A stretch of DNA of 64,000 bases from an uncultured Muribaculaceae bacterium (GCA_910583525.1 CAJTXL010000001.1:124001-188000), one strand, 5' to 3'; counted from the stretch's first letter, positions 51,154 through 61,629 are shown. The notes: generated by a model not told the origin, from the letters alone. Made by a program: numbers and translations.

Positions 51154-53592
51154 ATGAGGAAAGTCCTGTCCAACAAGCCACTCCGCACATTTGCATCGGC
51201 ACTTGCCGCAATGATGATTGCCATAACGGCATCAGCACGGGAGCGCAGTTCCGAATTGCTTGATTTCGGCTGGCGTTTCAGCACCGGTGAATGCCCGACG
51301 GCTTCGGAGCCGACATTCGACGATTCGCAATGGGCCGTAATAGATTTGCCCCACGATGCCTCGGTGCACGGCCCGTTCGTACGCGACACTCTCGGCGGAA
51401 ACAGCATAAACGGCTACAGGCCGCGAAACCAAGGGTGGTACCGACGCAATCTCAATATGGCACAGAAAGAACCCGGACGGCGGTTCATACTTGAATTCGA
51501 AGGCGTGTACCGCGACGCCGAAGTATGGCTCAACGGCAAACTCCTCGGAAAACAGCCGAACGGCCATATCGATTTCGAGTTCGACATCACCGACGGCCTG
51601 CGCGTAGGCGACAACTGCATCGCCGTGCACTACGACAACCGTTTCAAAGGCTCGTCGCGATGCTATACGGGCGAAGGGATATACCGCAACGTGTGGCTGC
51701 ACGAAGTGTCGGATTTGCGCGTAGACCGCTACGGCACATATGTAAACACTCCCCGTATATTGCCCGACAGCGCACGCATATCGATAGAGACACGCATCGT
51801 AAACAGCCGCCCCGATTCGGCACTGTGCACAGTGGTGAGCGATGTGTTTTCGCCGTCGGGCGAACATGTCCTAAGCCGCAAGAGCGTCATTCCCGTTGCG
51901 GCCGGCGAGCGTGTCGATTTCAGACAGCACGGATGGGTGAAAGAGCCTCTGCTTTGGGACGTGTCATCGCCCCGGCTGTACACCGTCAGGACGCAGGTAT
52001 TCGACACGCATGGCAAAACAGACGAATACAGCACCGACTTCGGCATACGCGACATCGAATTCACACCCGAAGACGGCTTCAAACTCAACGGCCGCAAATG
52101 TTTTGTGAAAGGCGTGTGCCTTCGCAGCGACTGGGGCCCTTTGGGAACGGCGGCGTTCGACGAAGCCATGGCACGTCGCCTGTCGCACATGAAAGAAATG
52201 GGCTGCAATGCCGTGAGGCTTGCTCATAATCCTTATCCTAAATATGTGCTTGACTGGTGCGACCGCAACGGCATGCTCGTATTCGACGAAATATACGATG
52301 AATGGAGCGGCCAATACTACGGCGAAGGCGCCAACTTCGAAGAATATTGGCCCGGCGACGTCGAGGTGTGGCTCAGGCGCGACCGAAACCACCCGTCGGT
52401 ATTCATATGGAGCGTAGGCAACGAAGTGATACAGGCCCGCAACACAGAGGTGCACAATTTCAGCACCGGCCTCGACGAAAAAGACCCGACACAGGGCATC
52501 GACTTATATACACGTCTGCGCGAACATGTGCGCCGTTTCGACACCACGCGCCCCGTGACTACTGCGCTCTTCCCGACACGTCGCGACGGCATGCGTTGGG
52601 AAGACCCTCGATATGAACACGAAAGCGACCCTGCACAACTTGCCCTGCGCATGGACGTGCTCAGCGTGAACTATATGGAGCGTTTCTTCGCACGCGACAA
52701 GGCAAAATATCCGCAGCTGATAACTATTGTCAGCGAAATCGACACCGGCGAAGGCGGTTACTCGATATTCAGCTACGACCATGCCACTTCTGTAGGCCAA
52801 TTCTATTGGGGCGGAACGGAATATATAGGAGAATCGTTCGGATGGCCGTCGAAAGGATGGATTAACGGCGCTTCAGACATGTGCGACCGCCTCAAGCCTG
52901 TCGGTTGGAGCATACGCAGTCTATACTCCGACGAGCCTATGGTCGGCATTGCCGTACACGATTCCGACCCGGGTTCGGCAAGAGTATGGAACGACCTGAT
53001 GGTGCGCTCCAAACCCATGCACCTGCACTGGAAAGGTACTCCGGGCGACCCTACCGTAGTGCAGACTTTCTCCAATTGCGAAGAAGTCGAGCTTTTGGTA
53101 AATGGCCGCAGTCTCGGACGCCGCTCAATGGCTGAGTGCCCTCAGCGCCGTATGATTTGGAATGTCATTTACGAACCGGGCGAAATCAAGGCCGTGGGCT
53201 ACAACAACAGCAAACCGGCGGCGAGCCAAGAGCTGCACAGCGCCGGAAAAGCGCAACGGATAGTACTGTTGCCCGAAACCGAACAGCTGACCGCCGACGG
53301 TATGAGCCTGCTTTACGTCAACGTGGAGATACAGGATGCTCAGGGCAACTGCGTGCCGACATCTGACTACAAAATACATTTCGAACTTGACGGCCCGGCA
53401 ACAATCGCCGGTGTCGGCAACGGCGACATTACCGGCGACGAACCTTGGCAAGCCGACAGTCGCAGCGTACACGATGGCCGGGCCTTGGTGATACTTCGAG
53501 CCGGACGCGAAGCCGGAACTATACGTCTGAAAGCATATAGCCGCGGTCTCAGAACTGCAAAATTGAGTATCCCCGTGCAACCCGCAGATTGA
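51154..53592 (+). CDS. GH2 beta-galactosidase-like enzyme
   Basis: This 812-residue secreted enzyme has a signal peptide (MIAITASARE) and the GH2 order: sugar-binding domain (about 30-190; WLPH-type WAVIDLPHDASV), Ig-like domain (about 200-300), TIM barrel (about 305-600) and C-terminal DUF4982/GH2_C5-like beta domains. Acid/base Glu424 lies in WSVGNEV and the nucleophile is Glu528 in TIVSEID. The motif set is that of Bacteroidales exo-beta-galactosidases. With GH127 next door, a galactose/arabinose-containing plant glycan is a likely target. No lipobox is seen, so it should be periplasmic. Confidence 0.9.
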   Translation: MRKVLSNKPLRTFASALAAMMIAITASARERSSELLDFGWRFSTGECPTASEPTFDDSQWAVIDLPHDASVHGPFVRDTLGGNSINGYRPRNQGWYRRNLNMAQKEPGRRFILEFEGVYRDAEVWLNGKLLGKQPNGHIDFEFDITDGLRVGDNCIAVHYDNRFKGSSRCYTGEGIYRNVWLHEVSDLRVDRYGTYVNTPRILPDSARISIETRIVNSRPDSALCTVVSDVFSPSGEHVLSRKSVIPVAAGERVDFRQHGWVKEPLLWDVSSPRLYTVRTQVFDTHGKTDEYSTDFGIRDIEFTPEDGFKLNGRKCFVKGVCLRSDWGPLGTAAFDEAMARRLSHMKEMGCNAVRLAHNPYPKYVLDWCDRNGMLVFDEIYDEWSGQYYGEGANFEEYWPGDVEVWLRRDRNHPSVFIWSVGNEVIQARNTEVHNFSTGLDEKDPTQGIDLYTRLREHVRRFDTTRPVTTALFPTRRDGMRWEDPRYEHESDPAQLALRMDVLSVNYMERFFARDKAKYPQLITIVSEIDTGEGGYSIFSYDHATSVGQFYWGGTEYIGESFGWPSKGWINGASDMCDRLKPVGWSIRSLYSDEPMVGIAVHDSDPGSARVWNDLMVRSKPMHLHWKGTPGDPTVVQTFSNCEEVELLVNGRSLGRRSMAECPQRRMIWNVIYEPGEIKAVGYNNSKPAASQELHSAGKAQRIVLLPETEQLTADGMSLLYVNVEIQDAQGNCVPTSDYKIHFELDGPATIAGVGNGDITGDEPWQADSRSVHDGRALVILRAGREAGTIRLKAYSRGLRTAKLSIPVQPAD

Positions 53593-53626
53593 GAAATACG
53601 ACACAATCGTTACATTTTTCACCAAC

Positions 53627-53642
53627 AATCGGACGTCCGATT
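53627..53642. promoter_or_regulatory. Perfect 16-bp palindrome before the surface lipoprotein gene
   Basis: AATCGGAC joined to GTCCGATT without a loop suggests a protein-binding dyad. A half-site differing by one base (GTCCGAAT) lies at 51049-51056, before the GH2 gene. Confidence 0.4.
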
Positions 53643-53775
53643 TAAAATTTGTCACAACAAATAAAAAAAGCAGAATACCGAATACTCCGGCAAAGCTTAA
53701 TTTGCAGTCGCAAAGCAAAAACCGGAAAACACGAACAGGAATACCACAAACCTTATAAATCTAAATTTTTCTGAA

Positions 53776-56049
53776 ATGAACATTGCAAAATTTTTCACAT
53801 GGTCAAGCGCAAGCCGCAGCCTGCGGTATCTGACCATCCTCTGCGCAGCAATGGCTACGACAGGCATGTTTGTATCTTGCGACAAAGACGATGACATCGA
53901 AACGCCTGAGAAGCCCGACAAACCCGACAATCCGGATACCCCGGACAATCCTGACAATCCCGACACACCAGACGCACGCGGCACAGCTCTCTATTTCGAC
54001 ACCGAAGGCAGCACGGTCTTCCCCGGCGGAACCGGCGATGCCCAAAAGAACATCAGTGCCACGAAAATCGACGGCGAAGAAAACGGCTACCTGCTGACCA
54101 TTGATGCGGCTCAGACTCCCCAATATATCGTAACCGTTCCTCTCAAAGCAGAACTCGAGAAAAAGAACCTCAAACTCACCTTCGCCTACAAATGCGAGCA
54201 GGACATAGCCAACTTCAGCATCCAGTATCTCTCGCCGGCGGCAGGCGAAGAAGCCGCTAAAGGCAGCCTCAAGGCCAGCACTTCGGTTGACACCGACGAG
54301 AACGGATGGGCTTCGGTCGCATATGTCATCAACCGCGACATCGAGCAGAACGAGTGGGGCGCCAAAGACAACATGCTGCGCCTCAACATTCAGCCCTCGG
54401 CAACCACAGGCTCGGTGGCATTCTCCATCAAAGACATCTTCCTTGCCGAAACCGACGAAGACCAAAAGCCCGAAGAGGAGTTCGACCCGACCAAATATGA
54501 GCTGACATTCACCCCGAACCGCAGCTCGCATTGGATTATGGAAGACTCCTACGGCATATATAGCGGTGTCTCGTTCCTGCGCGACGGCGACGAGTATTCT
54601 CTCCAGATTGACGACAGCTATACCCCGAACGGAGAAAGCGCGGCCGAACACTTCATTGCCACCGATCCTCTGACCCGTGCACTCGACCTTCAGGAAAACC
54701 AGGTTGTCGAAATGATATTCAAATATAAGGCAAGCACGGCATTCAAAGTGCGCACAGGTCTCTATCCGTTCACCGACCCCGGCAGCGACTGGCCAGCATC
54801 GTTCGTAGTATCGAACGTTGCGGCAAGTGCCGACGTTGATCGCGACGCCGACGGATGGGCTACCCTCAAACACGACATCACAGTGCCTGTGAACAAACTG
54901 AACTGGGGGCGCAACGTCGACGGCGGCGACCAACAGATACGCTTCTGCATCCTCAACGCCGACGGCTCCGACGAGCTGCACCCCGAACACAGCGGTCTGA
55001 CCACCCTTCAACTCAAAGACGTACACCTGAAAGTACGCGACAAATCACAGTCTGAAATAGACAAGGACAAACCCTACGACGCCGACAAGGACATCGCTAT
55101 CGGTTTCAACGACGACAACAACCGCGGCTACGACACCGAGGTTTCTAATGCCGCCGGCGTCTACGAGCTGAAATTCAAAGCATCCGCTCCCGAACACGTT
55201 GTCTGGACGACAGGCCTCGAGCGCAAGCTTCCCGGCAGCGAGTGGGCGCTCAAACTCACCTACCAGTGCAACATCGACGTGCCTGAAGTAAACGCAATGC
55301 TCTTCGACGCCGGATTTGCATTCTACCAGCCTTTCGGCAATCCGTTCATCACCGCCGGCAACACAGGAGCTGCCGCAAACGAATGGAAAGAAGTAACCAT
55401 CGACCTCAGCGCCGCCATCAACGAAACACGCTGGAACCTCGACGGCAAGACCGGCGAACGCATGCGCATCAATTTCAACCTTCCGGGCGAAGACTGCACG
55501 CTTAAACTCAAGGACGTAAAGCTTGTGCCCAAGAGCAGCCTGCCGCCCGTCACCATCGACCGCAAACCGTTCGTACCGGGCTTCCTCGATGACCTCAACG
55601 CTGTATATGACACCAAATTCACGAAAGCCGACGACGGTACCGTCACACTCGAATACACAGCCGAAGCGCCCGAACACGTGCTATGGCTCGGAGGTCCCGA
55701 CAGCGCAATCGCCGACAGCGACTACTCCATCACCTTCTCCTACCAGTGCAGCCACGAGATGGGCGACATGTCGATGATGCTCTTCGACCAGGGCATGACA
55801 TTCTATCAGTTCGACGGCGACCCCTTCGTGCACTTCGACGACTGGAAAGCCGCATCGGCCGGCGAGTGGAAGACCGTGACCCAAAACCTCAGCGCCAACA
55901 TAGCCAAGGTCAATTGGAACATAGGCAAAAGCGGCGAACGCATCCGTATCAACTTCATACCCGTTCCGGCAACAGGAGAGGCTGTGACTATCAAGGTCAA
56001 AGACATCAAGGTTTTCCCAAATGAGAAAAACCGCATCCGTCGCCGCTAA
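53776..56049 (+). CDS. Repeat-rich surface glycan-binding lipoprotein
   Basis: This 757-residue lipoprotein has its lipobox ending VSC at Cys35, followed by an acidic surface signal (DKDDDIE) and a Pro-Asp-rich spacer (PDNPDTPDNP). Four beta-sandwich modules of about 160 residues follow (about 70-230, 235-420, 430-585 and 590-745). The last two are the most alike (AMLFDAGFAFYQPFGNPF versus MMLFDQGMTFYQFDGDPF; both end RINF...KVKD/KLKD). The repeats look like carbohydrate-binding modules. It sits 183 bases after the GH2 gene and 110 bases before a DUF5722-like hydrolase. Surface capture of the PUL glycan is the likely role. Confidence 0.82.
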   Translation: MNIAKFFTWSSASRSLRYLTILCAAMATTGMFVSCDKDDDIETPEKPDKPDNPDTPDNPDNPDTPDARGTALYFDTEGSTVFPGGTGDAQKNISATKIDGEENGYLLTIDAAQTPQYIVTVPLKAELEKKNLKLTFAYKCEQDIANFSIQYLSPAAGEEAAKGSLKASTSVDTDENGWASVAYVINRDIEQNEWGAKDNMLRLNIQPSATTGSVAFSIKDIFLAETDEDQKPEEEFDPTKYELTFTPNRSSHWIMEDSYGIYSGVSFLRDGDEYSLQIDDSYTPNGESAAEHFIATDPLTRALDLQENQVVEMIFKYKASTAFKVRTGLYPFTDPGSDWPASFVVSNVAASADVDRDADGWATLKHDITVPVNKLNWGRNVDGGDQQIRFCILNADGSDELHPEHSGLTTLQLKDVHLKVRDKSQSEIDKDKPYDADKDIAIGFNDDNNRGYDTEVSNAAGVYELKFKASAPEHVVWTTGLERKLPGSEWALKLTYQCNIDVPEVNAMLFDAGFAFYQPFGNPFITAGNTGAAANEWKEVTIDLSAAINETRWNLDGKTGERMRINFNLPGEDCTLKLKDVKLVPKSSLPPVTIDRKPFVPGFLDDLNAVYDTKFTKADDGTVTLEYTAEAPEHVLWLGGPDSAIADSDYSITFSYQCSHEMGDMSMMLFDQGMTFYQFDGDPFVHFDDWKAASAGEWKTVTQNLSANIAKVNWNIGKSGERIRINFIPVPATGEAVTIKVKDIKVFPNEKNRIRRR

Positions 56050-56159
56050 ACCATAACCGAGCTTCCGAAAGCGGATGTCAATGTAAAAGCTTACGGCGAC
56101 ATCCGCTTTCACATAGTTCACCTCTACGAGGATTTTTCACAAAACCGATATACCTTAAA

Positions 56160-58403
56160 ATGAAATCAATCTTACACAATTTCTTCATTCTGTCTGTGGC
56201 CTTGCTTCTTATAGGTTCTGTAAGTGCATGCAGCAAAGACAAAGTATCTGAGCCGGTGACACCCGACGTGCCCACCCCGCCAACGCCCGACGACGATGAA
56301 GACGGCGAAGCATACGCATTGCCAATGGAGTTCGACCTCTCGCAGACCAACCAGCTTACAGCGTCAAAAAACAACGATGAATATCGCATCGTGACCGACG
56401 GCGGCAACGACCCTTGGCTCTTCACAAAAGTGCTCCCGAGCAAACGTGCCGACGAAGCGCTTGTTCTGACATTCGACTACAAGACATCGAAAGCCGTGTC
56501 GGGGTTGCAGGCATATCTGTGTCCGCCGCTTGTAGGAGAACGTGTATGGTCGATAGGTTCGCTTGAAGCCGCACCCGGCAATTGGAAGACGTATTCTTTT
56601 GTACTGAACGAAGCTTTCAAAGAGTTCCCGTGGGGCAAGGCCGGCGATTATCTCCGCATAGACTTCGGCAGCGGTGTAGATGCGCTTATCGTAATACGCA
56701 ATCTGCGCCTGCGTGGACTCAACAAGGCCGAGAAAGAAGCCATCAAAGCAGAAGAAGATAAAGCCCAGGCGGTGCTCGACCTTGAAGAAAACCTCAAAAG
56801 CTATTTCAAGAAACAGTTCGACTCTGAAATTTCTCTCGTGGAAGTGACTTCCGACAAAGTCAACATCAGCGGCACAGCCAAAGGCACGGGCGAATTGTCG
56901 CTCGCCGAAGTGACGCCCTATGAAGATGCCCTATTGCTGAAATCGTTCCGAAAATGCAAAAACGGCATCAGCGGCGCATTCAACGTGAGCCTGCCGCGCG
57001 TGGTCGAATATGACGGAGTGAAATACGACCGTCTGCTCTCCAAGTGGGTGGTAGTCAGCACCGACGGAAAAACAGAAAAGATGGTGTCGGCCTGCCGCTA
57101 CGTCGATGCCGACCATATCGACCAAAGCAAAGCCATAAACTGCGAAGACGTGCCCGCAAACATCAAAAAAGGCGGAGAGGCCGTGCAGGGCAAAGTGTAC
57201 GACGCAATCGAAATGGGCATGAAAGCTACCCTTTTCGGCATTCCCGTAACCGCCGTAATGTGGAGTTCGGCTCAGAAAGCCGCTGCCGTAGGAGACCAAG
57301 TCATACAACACCGTTATCTCGGCAAGACATATTATTTCTCCAAGGCATTTTTTGAGGATTGCGACAGATATCTGCTTGAGCTCCAAAACGCCGGAATAAA
57401 AGTATTTACCGTATTCACCATACGGCCCGAGACTTTCCATGACCCGAACGCATACAAGAACTACGACCATGACCTCGGTATGCTCATGCAGCATCCTGAC
57501 TACTCCGGACAAGGACATTTCGCGATGGTGAACCTCACGCAGCCCGAAAGCGTGAACTACTACGCCGCAGCGCTCGACTTCCTCGCCTCGCGATACTCCG
57601 ACGGCTCGCACGGACGCATACACCGCTACGTGATGCACAACGAAATCGACGACCCCAACAACTGGAATGACGCCGGATGGAAACCTCAGACCGTATATAT
57701 GGACCAGTTCGTAAAATCGACGCGCATGGCGCACAACATCATACGTCAATACAACAAGTTCGCGCAGATTCTCGTGCCCGTAACCCAACAGTGGACGTTC
57801 AAGAAAATCAAACCGGCGCACGACATGCTTTTCGCCGTAAAAGACCTCTTCGGACTGATGAACGACTTCAGCCGTGTAGAAGGCGACTACTATTGGGGTA
57901 TGGGCTACCACTCCTACCCCTACAAGTTCCAGAACCGCACATGGGAAGATGATTTGGCTACATGGTCGATGAACACCGAACTCGTGACGTTCAAAAACCT
58001 CGAAGTGCTCGACAAATGGGCCAAGACTCCCGAAAATATGTACAAAGGCAAGATACAGCGCGACGTATGGCTCACCGAGAACGGGTCGAGCACACCCACA
58101 TACTCTGAGAAAGAGCTAAGCGAGCAGGCCGCCTGCGCCGCATACGCATTGAAAAAAGTGGAGAAACTAAGCGCAATCCAAACTCTGATATGGCATGCCA
58201 GCAGCGACAACGACGTCGAAGGCAACCTCAACCTCGGGCTGCACTACCGCGAGAACGACCCCAAGAATCCGTGGGGACGCAAACCGGCATGGTACGTATT
58301 CCAAGCATTCGAGACCGCTCGCGAAAGGGAAGTCCTCGACCAATATCTCCCCGTAGTCGGCGTAAAAAGCTGGGACGACATCATGCATCAAGTGAACGAT
58401 TAA
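56160..58403 (+). CDS. DUF5722-like glycoside hydrolase lipoprotein (clan GH-A type)
   Basis: This 747-residue lipoprotein has its lipobox VSAC at Cys24 and then SKDK and an acidic Pro-rich spacer. A beta-sandwich resembling the modules of the preceding protein occupies about 55-185. The large C-terminal domain (about 220-747) reads like the family I know as DUF5722. It has two Glu residues placed as in clan GH-A barrels: Glu495 in YVMHNEIDDPNNW and Glu640 in VWLTENGSS. These would be acid/base and nucleophile of a retaining enzyme. The family name is from recall and the substrate is unknown; the acidic signal suggests an endo-acting surface enzyme. Confidence 0.8.
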   Translation: MKSILHNFFILSVALLLIGSVSACSKDKVSEPVTPDVPTPPTPDDDEDGEAYALPMEFDLSQTNQLTASKNNDEYRIVTDGGNDPWLFTKVLPSKRADEALVLTFDYKTSKAVSGLQAYLCPPLVGERVWSIGSLEAAPGNWKTYSFVLNEAFKEFPWGKAGDYLRIDFGSGVDALIVIRNLRLRGLNKAEKEAIKAEEDKAQAVLDLEENLKSYFKKQFDSEISLVEVTSDKVNISGTAKGTGELSLAEVTPYEDALLLKSFRKCKNGISGAFNVSLPRVVEYDGVKYDRLLSKWVVVSTDGKTEKMVSACRYVDADHIDQSKAINCEDVPANIKKGGEAVQGKVYDAIEMGMKATLFGIPVTAVMWSSAQKAAAVGDQVIQHRYLGKTYYFSKAFFEDCDRYLLELQNAGIKVFTVFTIRPETFHDPNAYKNYDHDLGMLMQHPDYSGQGHFAMVNLTQPESVNYYAAALDFLASRYSDGSHGRIHRYVMHNEIDDPNNWNDAGWKPQTVYMDQFVKSTRMAHNIIRQYNKFAQILVPVTQQWTFKKIKPAHDMLFAVKDLFGLMNDFSRVEGDYYWGMGYHSYPYKFQNRTWEDDLATWSMNTELVTFKNLEVLDKWAKTPENMYKGKIQRDVWLTENGSSTPTYSEKELSEQAACAAYALKKVEKLSAIQTLIWHASSDNDVEGNLNLGLHYRENDPKNPWGRKPAWYVFQAFETAREREVLDQYLPVVGVKSWDDIMHQVND

Positions 58404-58419
58404 CCAATACCATGAAATA

Positions 58420-61400
58420 ATGAAAAAATCTTTGTATCTGTTCCGACCGGGCCTGCGTGCCGGCATCCTGCTGCTGTCGTGTACAGTGGCATGGCAAGGC
58501 TATGCAGGCGCACTTCCGGAACCGGCCACAAGCGCCGTACCCGAAGAGACATCAAGCAGCAAGAAGCACCCTCTTGTGAGCGGATGTGTAGTCGATGCCA
58601 ACGGCGAACCCGTCATCGGAGCCGTTGTCATGGAAAAAAGCAACAAGAAAAATGCCGTGACCACCGACCTCGACGGCAATTTCGCCCTGCGGCTCGCCCC
58701 CGACGCCACCATAACGGTGTCTTATCTGGGCTTCATACCTCAGGACATCGACATAAAAGGCAAGAAAAAACTCGACATAACGCTCAAAGAGGATAATAAG
58801 CTCCTCAATGAAGTCGTTGTCGTGGGCTATGGCTCGCAGAAAAAGGTATCGGTGACAGGCTCTGTGGCCTCAATAGGCACCGATGACCTCAAACAAAGCT
58901 CGCAGCCTAACCTGAGTGCGGCTCTTTCGGGCAAACTTCCTGGTCTGACAACGATGCAGACTTCAGGACGCCCCGGCGCCGACGATGTCACGCTCTATCT
59001 ACGCGGCGCCAGCACGACAAACGGCGTTGACCCTCTGATACTGATTGACGGCGTTCCGCGTAGCGGCATCGCCACACTCGACCCCAACGAAGTGGAGTCG
59101 GTCACCGTGCTCAAAGACGCATCGGCGACGGCAGTATTCGGTGTGCGCGGCGCCAACGGCGTAATTCTTATAACCACACGCCGAGGCGAGGCCGGCAAAC
59201 GCGAACTTAGCATCTCGGCCGACTACAGTCTTCAGCAGTTCATAACAAAAATCGACAGAGTGCACTCGTGGGACTATGCGGCACTGCGCAACCAGGCGTC
59301 GCGCAACGACGGCGTGGCAGAAGATGCCCTGCCCTATACCGACTGGATGATTGAGCAGTACCGTAACGGTTCTGACCCGATATTCTTCCCTGACCGCGAC
59401 GTAATGAAGTCGTACTTTAAGACATGGGCTCCCCAGACACGCATAAACGTGAACATGAACGGCGGCACCGAGAAAATCAACTACTTCATAAACGTGGGCT
59501 ACATAGGGCAAGGCGGCCAGTTCAAGACCGAATCGAAGAAAGACCTCGGCTACGACCCGAGCTACAAGATGAACCGCTACAACTTCCGTTCGAACCTCGA
59601 CCTTAAACTTGCCTCGAACCTAAAAATGTCGCTCAACTTGGCGTCGTACCTTCAGAAGACCAATTCGCCACAGGCCACCGACCTCTACGGCGGAGACATC
59701 AACGGCATGACAGCCGATCTGCTGGTGCACGCATGGTCTACGCCTCCGACATCACCCGGTCCGCTCACGGCAAGCGGCTATGTCACCCCCGAAGGCACAA
59801 CAGTGCCTGCCGGCGAAATAGTGTCGTCGGCCTACAGCTCCGACCCCAAGAACAACAAATACGGCGACATCAACCGGCGCGGCTACGCATCGAGCACCAA
59901 CATGAACCTCAACTCCTCGTTTGTCGTTGACTGGGGTCTTGATTTTCTTACAAAAGGACTCAGCACCAAATTCATGGTGGCTTTCGACGCCGTTTCATCG
60001 ACAACGCTGACGGCATCGCGCCTGTTCGACATCTATCAGGCCGCCCCGGCACGTAAAGAGGGCGAAGTGTCGACATACAAGGCGGTTTCGGTAAACACGC
60101 AAAATGTAATAGGCTCGCCGGCACGCTCGAACGCATCGAACTACTATCTCAATCTACAGTGGTCGTTCAACTATGCGCGTAAGTTTGGCAAGAACGACGT
60201 GGGCGCAATGGTACTGCTTCAGCGCGACCATTGGCAGAACGCCGCCGCCGACCTGCCCTACAACATGCTCGGCCTTTCGGGACGTGTGACTTATAATTTC
60301 GACGACCGCTATCTTGCCGAGGTCAACCTTGGATACAACGGCTCGGAACAATTCGCCAAAAAGCACCGTTTCGGTTTCTTCCCGGCCGCATCGCTGGGTT
60401 GGGTGGTAAGCCGCGAGGCATTCCTGCGCGGCAACGACACGCTGACCCTTCTGAAGCTACGCGCATCGTACGGCAAAGTCGGCAACGACAAACTCGGCGG
60501 CCAACGCTTCCTGTACATCACCAACGTGTCGCTCGGTGGAGGCACAATAGGGTCGCTCGGCCGTGGAGAGTCAATCATCATGGGCAAACTCGGCAATGAG
60601 AACCTGTCGTGGGAAGTGGCCTACAAGCAGAACTACGGCATAGACCTGAGCCTGTTCTACGATTTGACCCTTTCGTTCGACTACTTCCGCGAACACCGCG
60701 AGGACATCCTCATCAACCGCGGAACTGTTCCCGAACTCCAAGGCGTGCCCATCGGAAACCTGCCGAAAGTCAACATGGGCGTCATCGACAACGAAGGCTT
60801 TGAAATCGAAGCCCGATACCACAAGATGCTCAACTCCGACTGGTCGTTCTCAATCAACGGCAACTTCGCCTACAACAAAAACATACAACGCAACATGGAC
60901 GAGCCTGTCCGCTCGGCCGAATACGCCTACCGCTACCGCCAGGAGGGCTACAGCATCGGCCAGGACTTCGGCTATAAAATCGACCGCAGCAACGGCAACG
61001 GATACATCAACACGGCAGAAGAACTTGAAAAAGCCAAGAAGATGTACAAGATAGGCATTCCGCGCATGGGCGATTTCCTCTACCAGGACCTCAACGAAGA
61101 CGGATATATCGACGAAAAAGATATGGCGCCGATACTCTACTCCAACGTTCCGCGCATAACATACGGTTTCGGAGCCTCGGTGTTCTTCAGAGATTTCGAC
61201 CTATCGTTCCACTTCTCGGGCATAGGCAAGGCCTCACGCCTCTACAACAGCTGGGGCGCCGTAGAATACAGCAACGAGGGCGTCTACACCGACTATCACC
61301 TTCATGCCTGGACTCCCGAGCGCTACGCCAACGGCGAAGAAATAACCTACCCGGCACTGTCGGCCAAGATGAACACCAACCACGTAGCCAACGATTTCTT

Positions 61401-61629
61401 CATTATGGACCGCAGCTTCCTGCGCCTGAAGAACCTTGAGCTTGGCTACAGCCTGCCGCAGTCGCTTCTGCGCAAAATACAGATGCAGAAAGTCAGGGTG
61501 TATGTGACCGCAAACAACCTTTTCACCTGGAAAAAAATAAAAACAAACTCCATCGACCCCGAACAGAACTGGGAGGCCAACTACCCCCTTACCAAAATGG
61601 TAAATTTCGGCATAAATGTAGTATTTTAA
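58420..61629 (+). CDS. SusC-family TonB-dependent transporter (third PUL)
   Basis: This 1069-residue protein has a long signal region (VAWQGYAGALPEP), a carboxypeptidase-regulatory-like domain at about 48-125 (VSGCVVDANGEPVIGAVV), the motif VVVGYGSQKKVSVTGSV, a plug (LRGASTTNGVDPLILIDG; VLKDASATAVFGVRGANG) and the outer-membrane barrel. It would import oligosaccharides produced by the surface enzymes of this locus. It starts 16 bases after the DUF5722-like gene, and SusD follows after 19 bases. Confidence 0.96.
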   Translation: MKKSLYLFRPGLRAGILLLSCTVAWQGYAGALPEPATSAVPEETSSSKKHPLVSGCVVDANGEPVIGAVVMEKSNKKNAVTTDLDGNFALRLAPDATITVSYLGFIPQDIDIKGKKKLDITLKEDNKLLNEVVVVGYGSQKKVSVTGSVASIGTDDLKQSSQPNLSAALSGKLPGLTTMQTSGRPGADDVTLYLRGASTTNGVDPLILIDGVPRSGIATLDPNEVESVTVLKDASATAVFGVRGANGVILITTRRGEAGKRELSISADYSLQQFITKIDRVHSWDYAALRNQASRNDGVAEDALPYTDWMIEQYRNGSDPIFFPDRDVMKSYFKTWAPQTRINVNMNGGTEKINYFINVGYIGQGGQFKTESKKDLGYDPSYKMNRYNFRSNLDLKLASNLKMSLNLASYLQKTNSPQATDLYGGDINGMTADLLVHAWSTPPTSPGPLTASGYVTPEGTTVPAGEIVSSAYSSDPKNNKYGDINRRGYASSTNMNLNSSFVVDWGLDFLTKGLSTKFMVAFDAVSSTTLTASRLFDIYQAAPARKEGEVSTYKAVSVNTQNVIGSPARSNASNYYLNLQWSFNYARKFGKNDVGAMVLLQRDHWQNAAADLPYNMLGLSGRVTYNFDDRYLAEVNLGYNGSEQFAKKHRFGFFPAASLGWVVSREAFLRGNDTLTLLKLRASYGKVGNDKLGGQRFLYITNVSLGGGTIGSLGRGESIIMGKLGNENLSWEVAYKQNYGIDLSLFYDLTLSFDYFREHREDILINRGTVPELQGVPIGNLPKVNMGVIDNEGFEIEARYHKMLNSDWSFSINGNFAYNKNIQRNMDEPVRSAEYAYRYRQEGYSIGQDFGYKIDRSNGNGYINTAEELEKAKKMYKIGIPRMGDFLYQDLNEDGYIDEKDMAPILYSNVPRITYGFGASVFFRDFDLSFHFSGIGKASRLYNSWGAVEYSNEGVYTDYHLHAWTPERYANGEEITYPALSAKMNTNHVANDFFIMDRSFLRLKNLELGYSLPQSLLRKIQMQKVRVYVTANNLFTWKKIKTNSIDPEQNWEANYPLTKMVNFGINVVF

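Noticed and set aside
53803..55026. Long open frame of 407 codons on the minus strand
   Set aside because: It is antisense to the surface-lipoprotein gene, whose signal peptide, spacer and modules are clear. The antisense product has no coherent domain.
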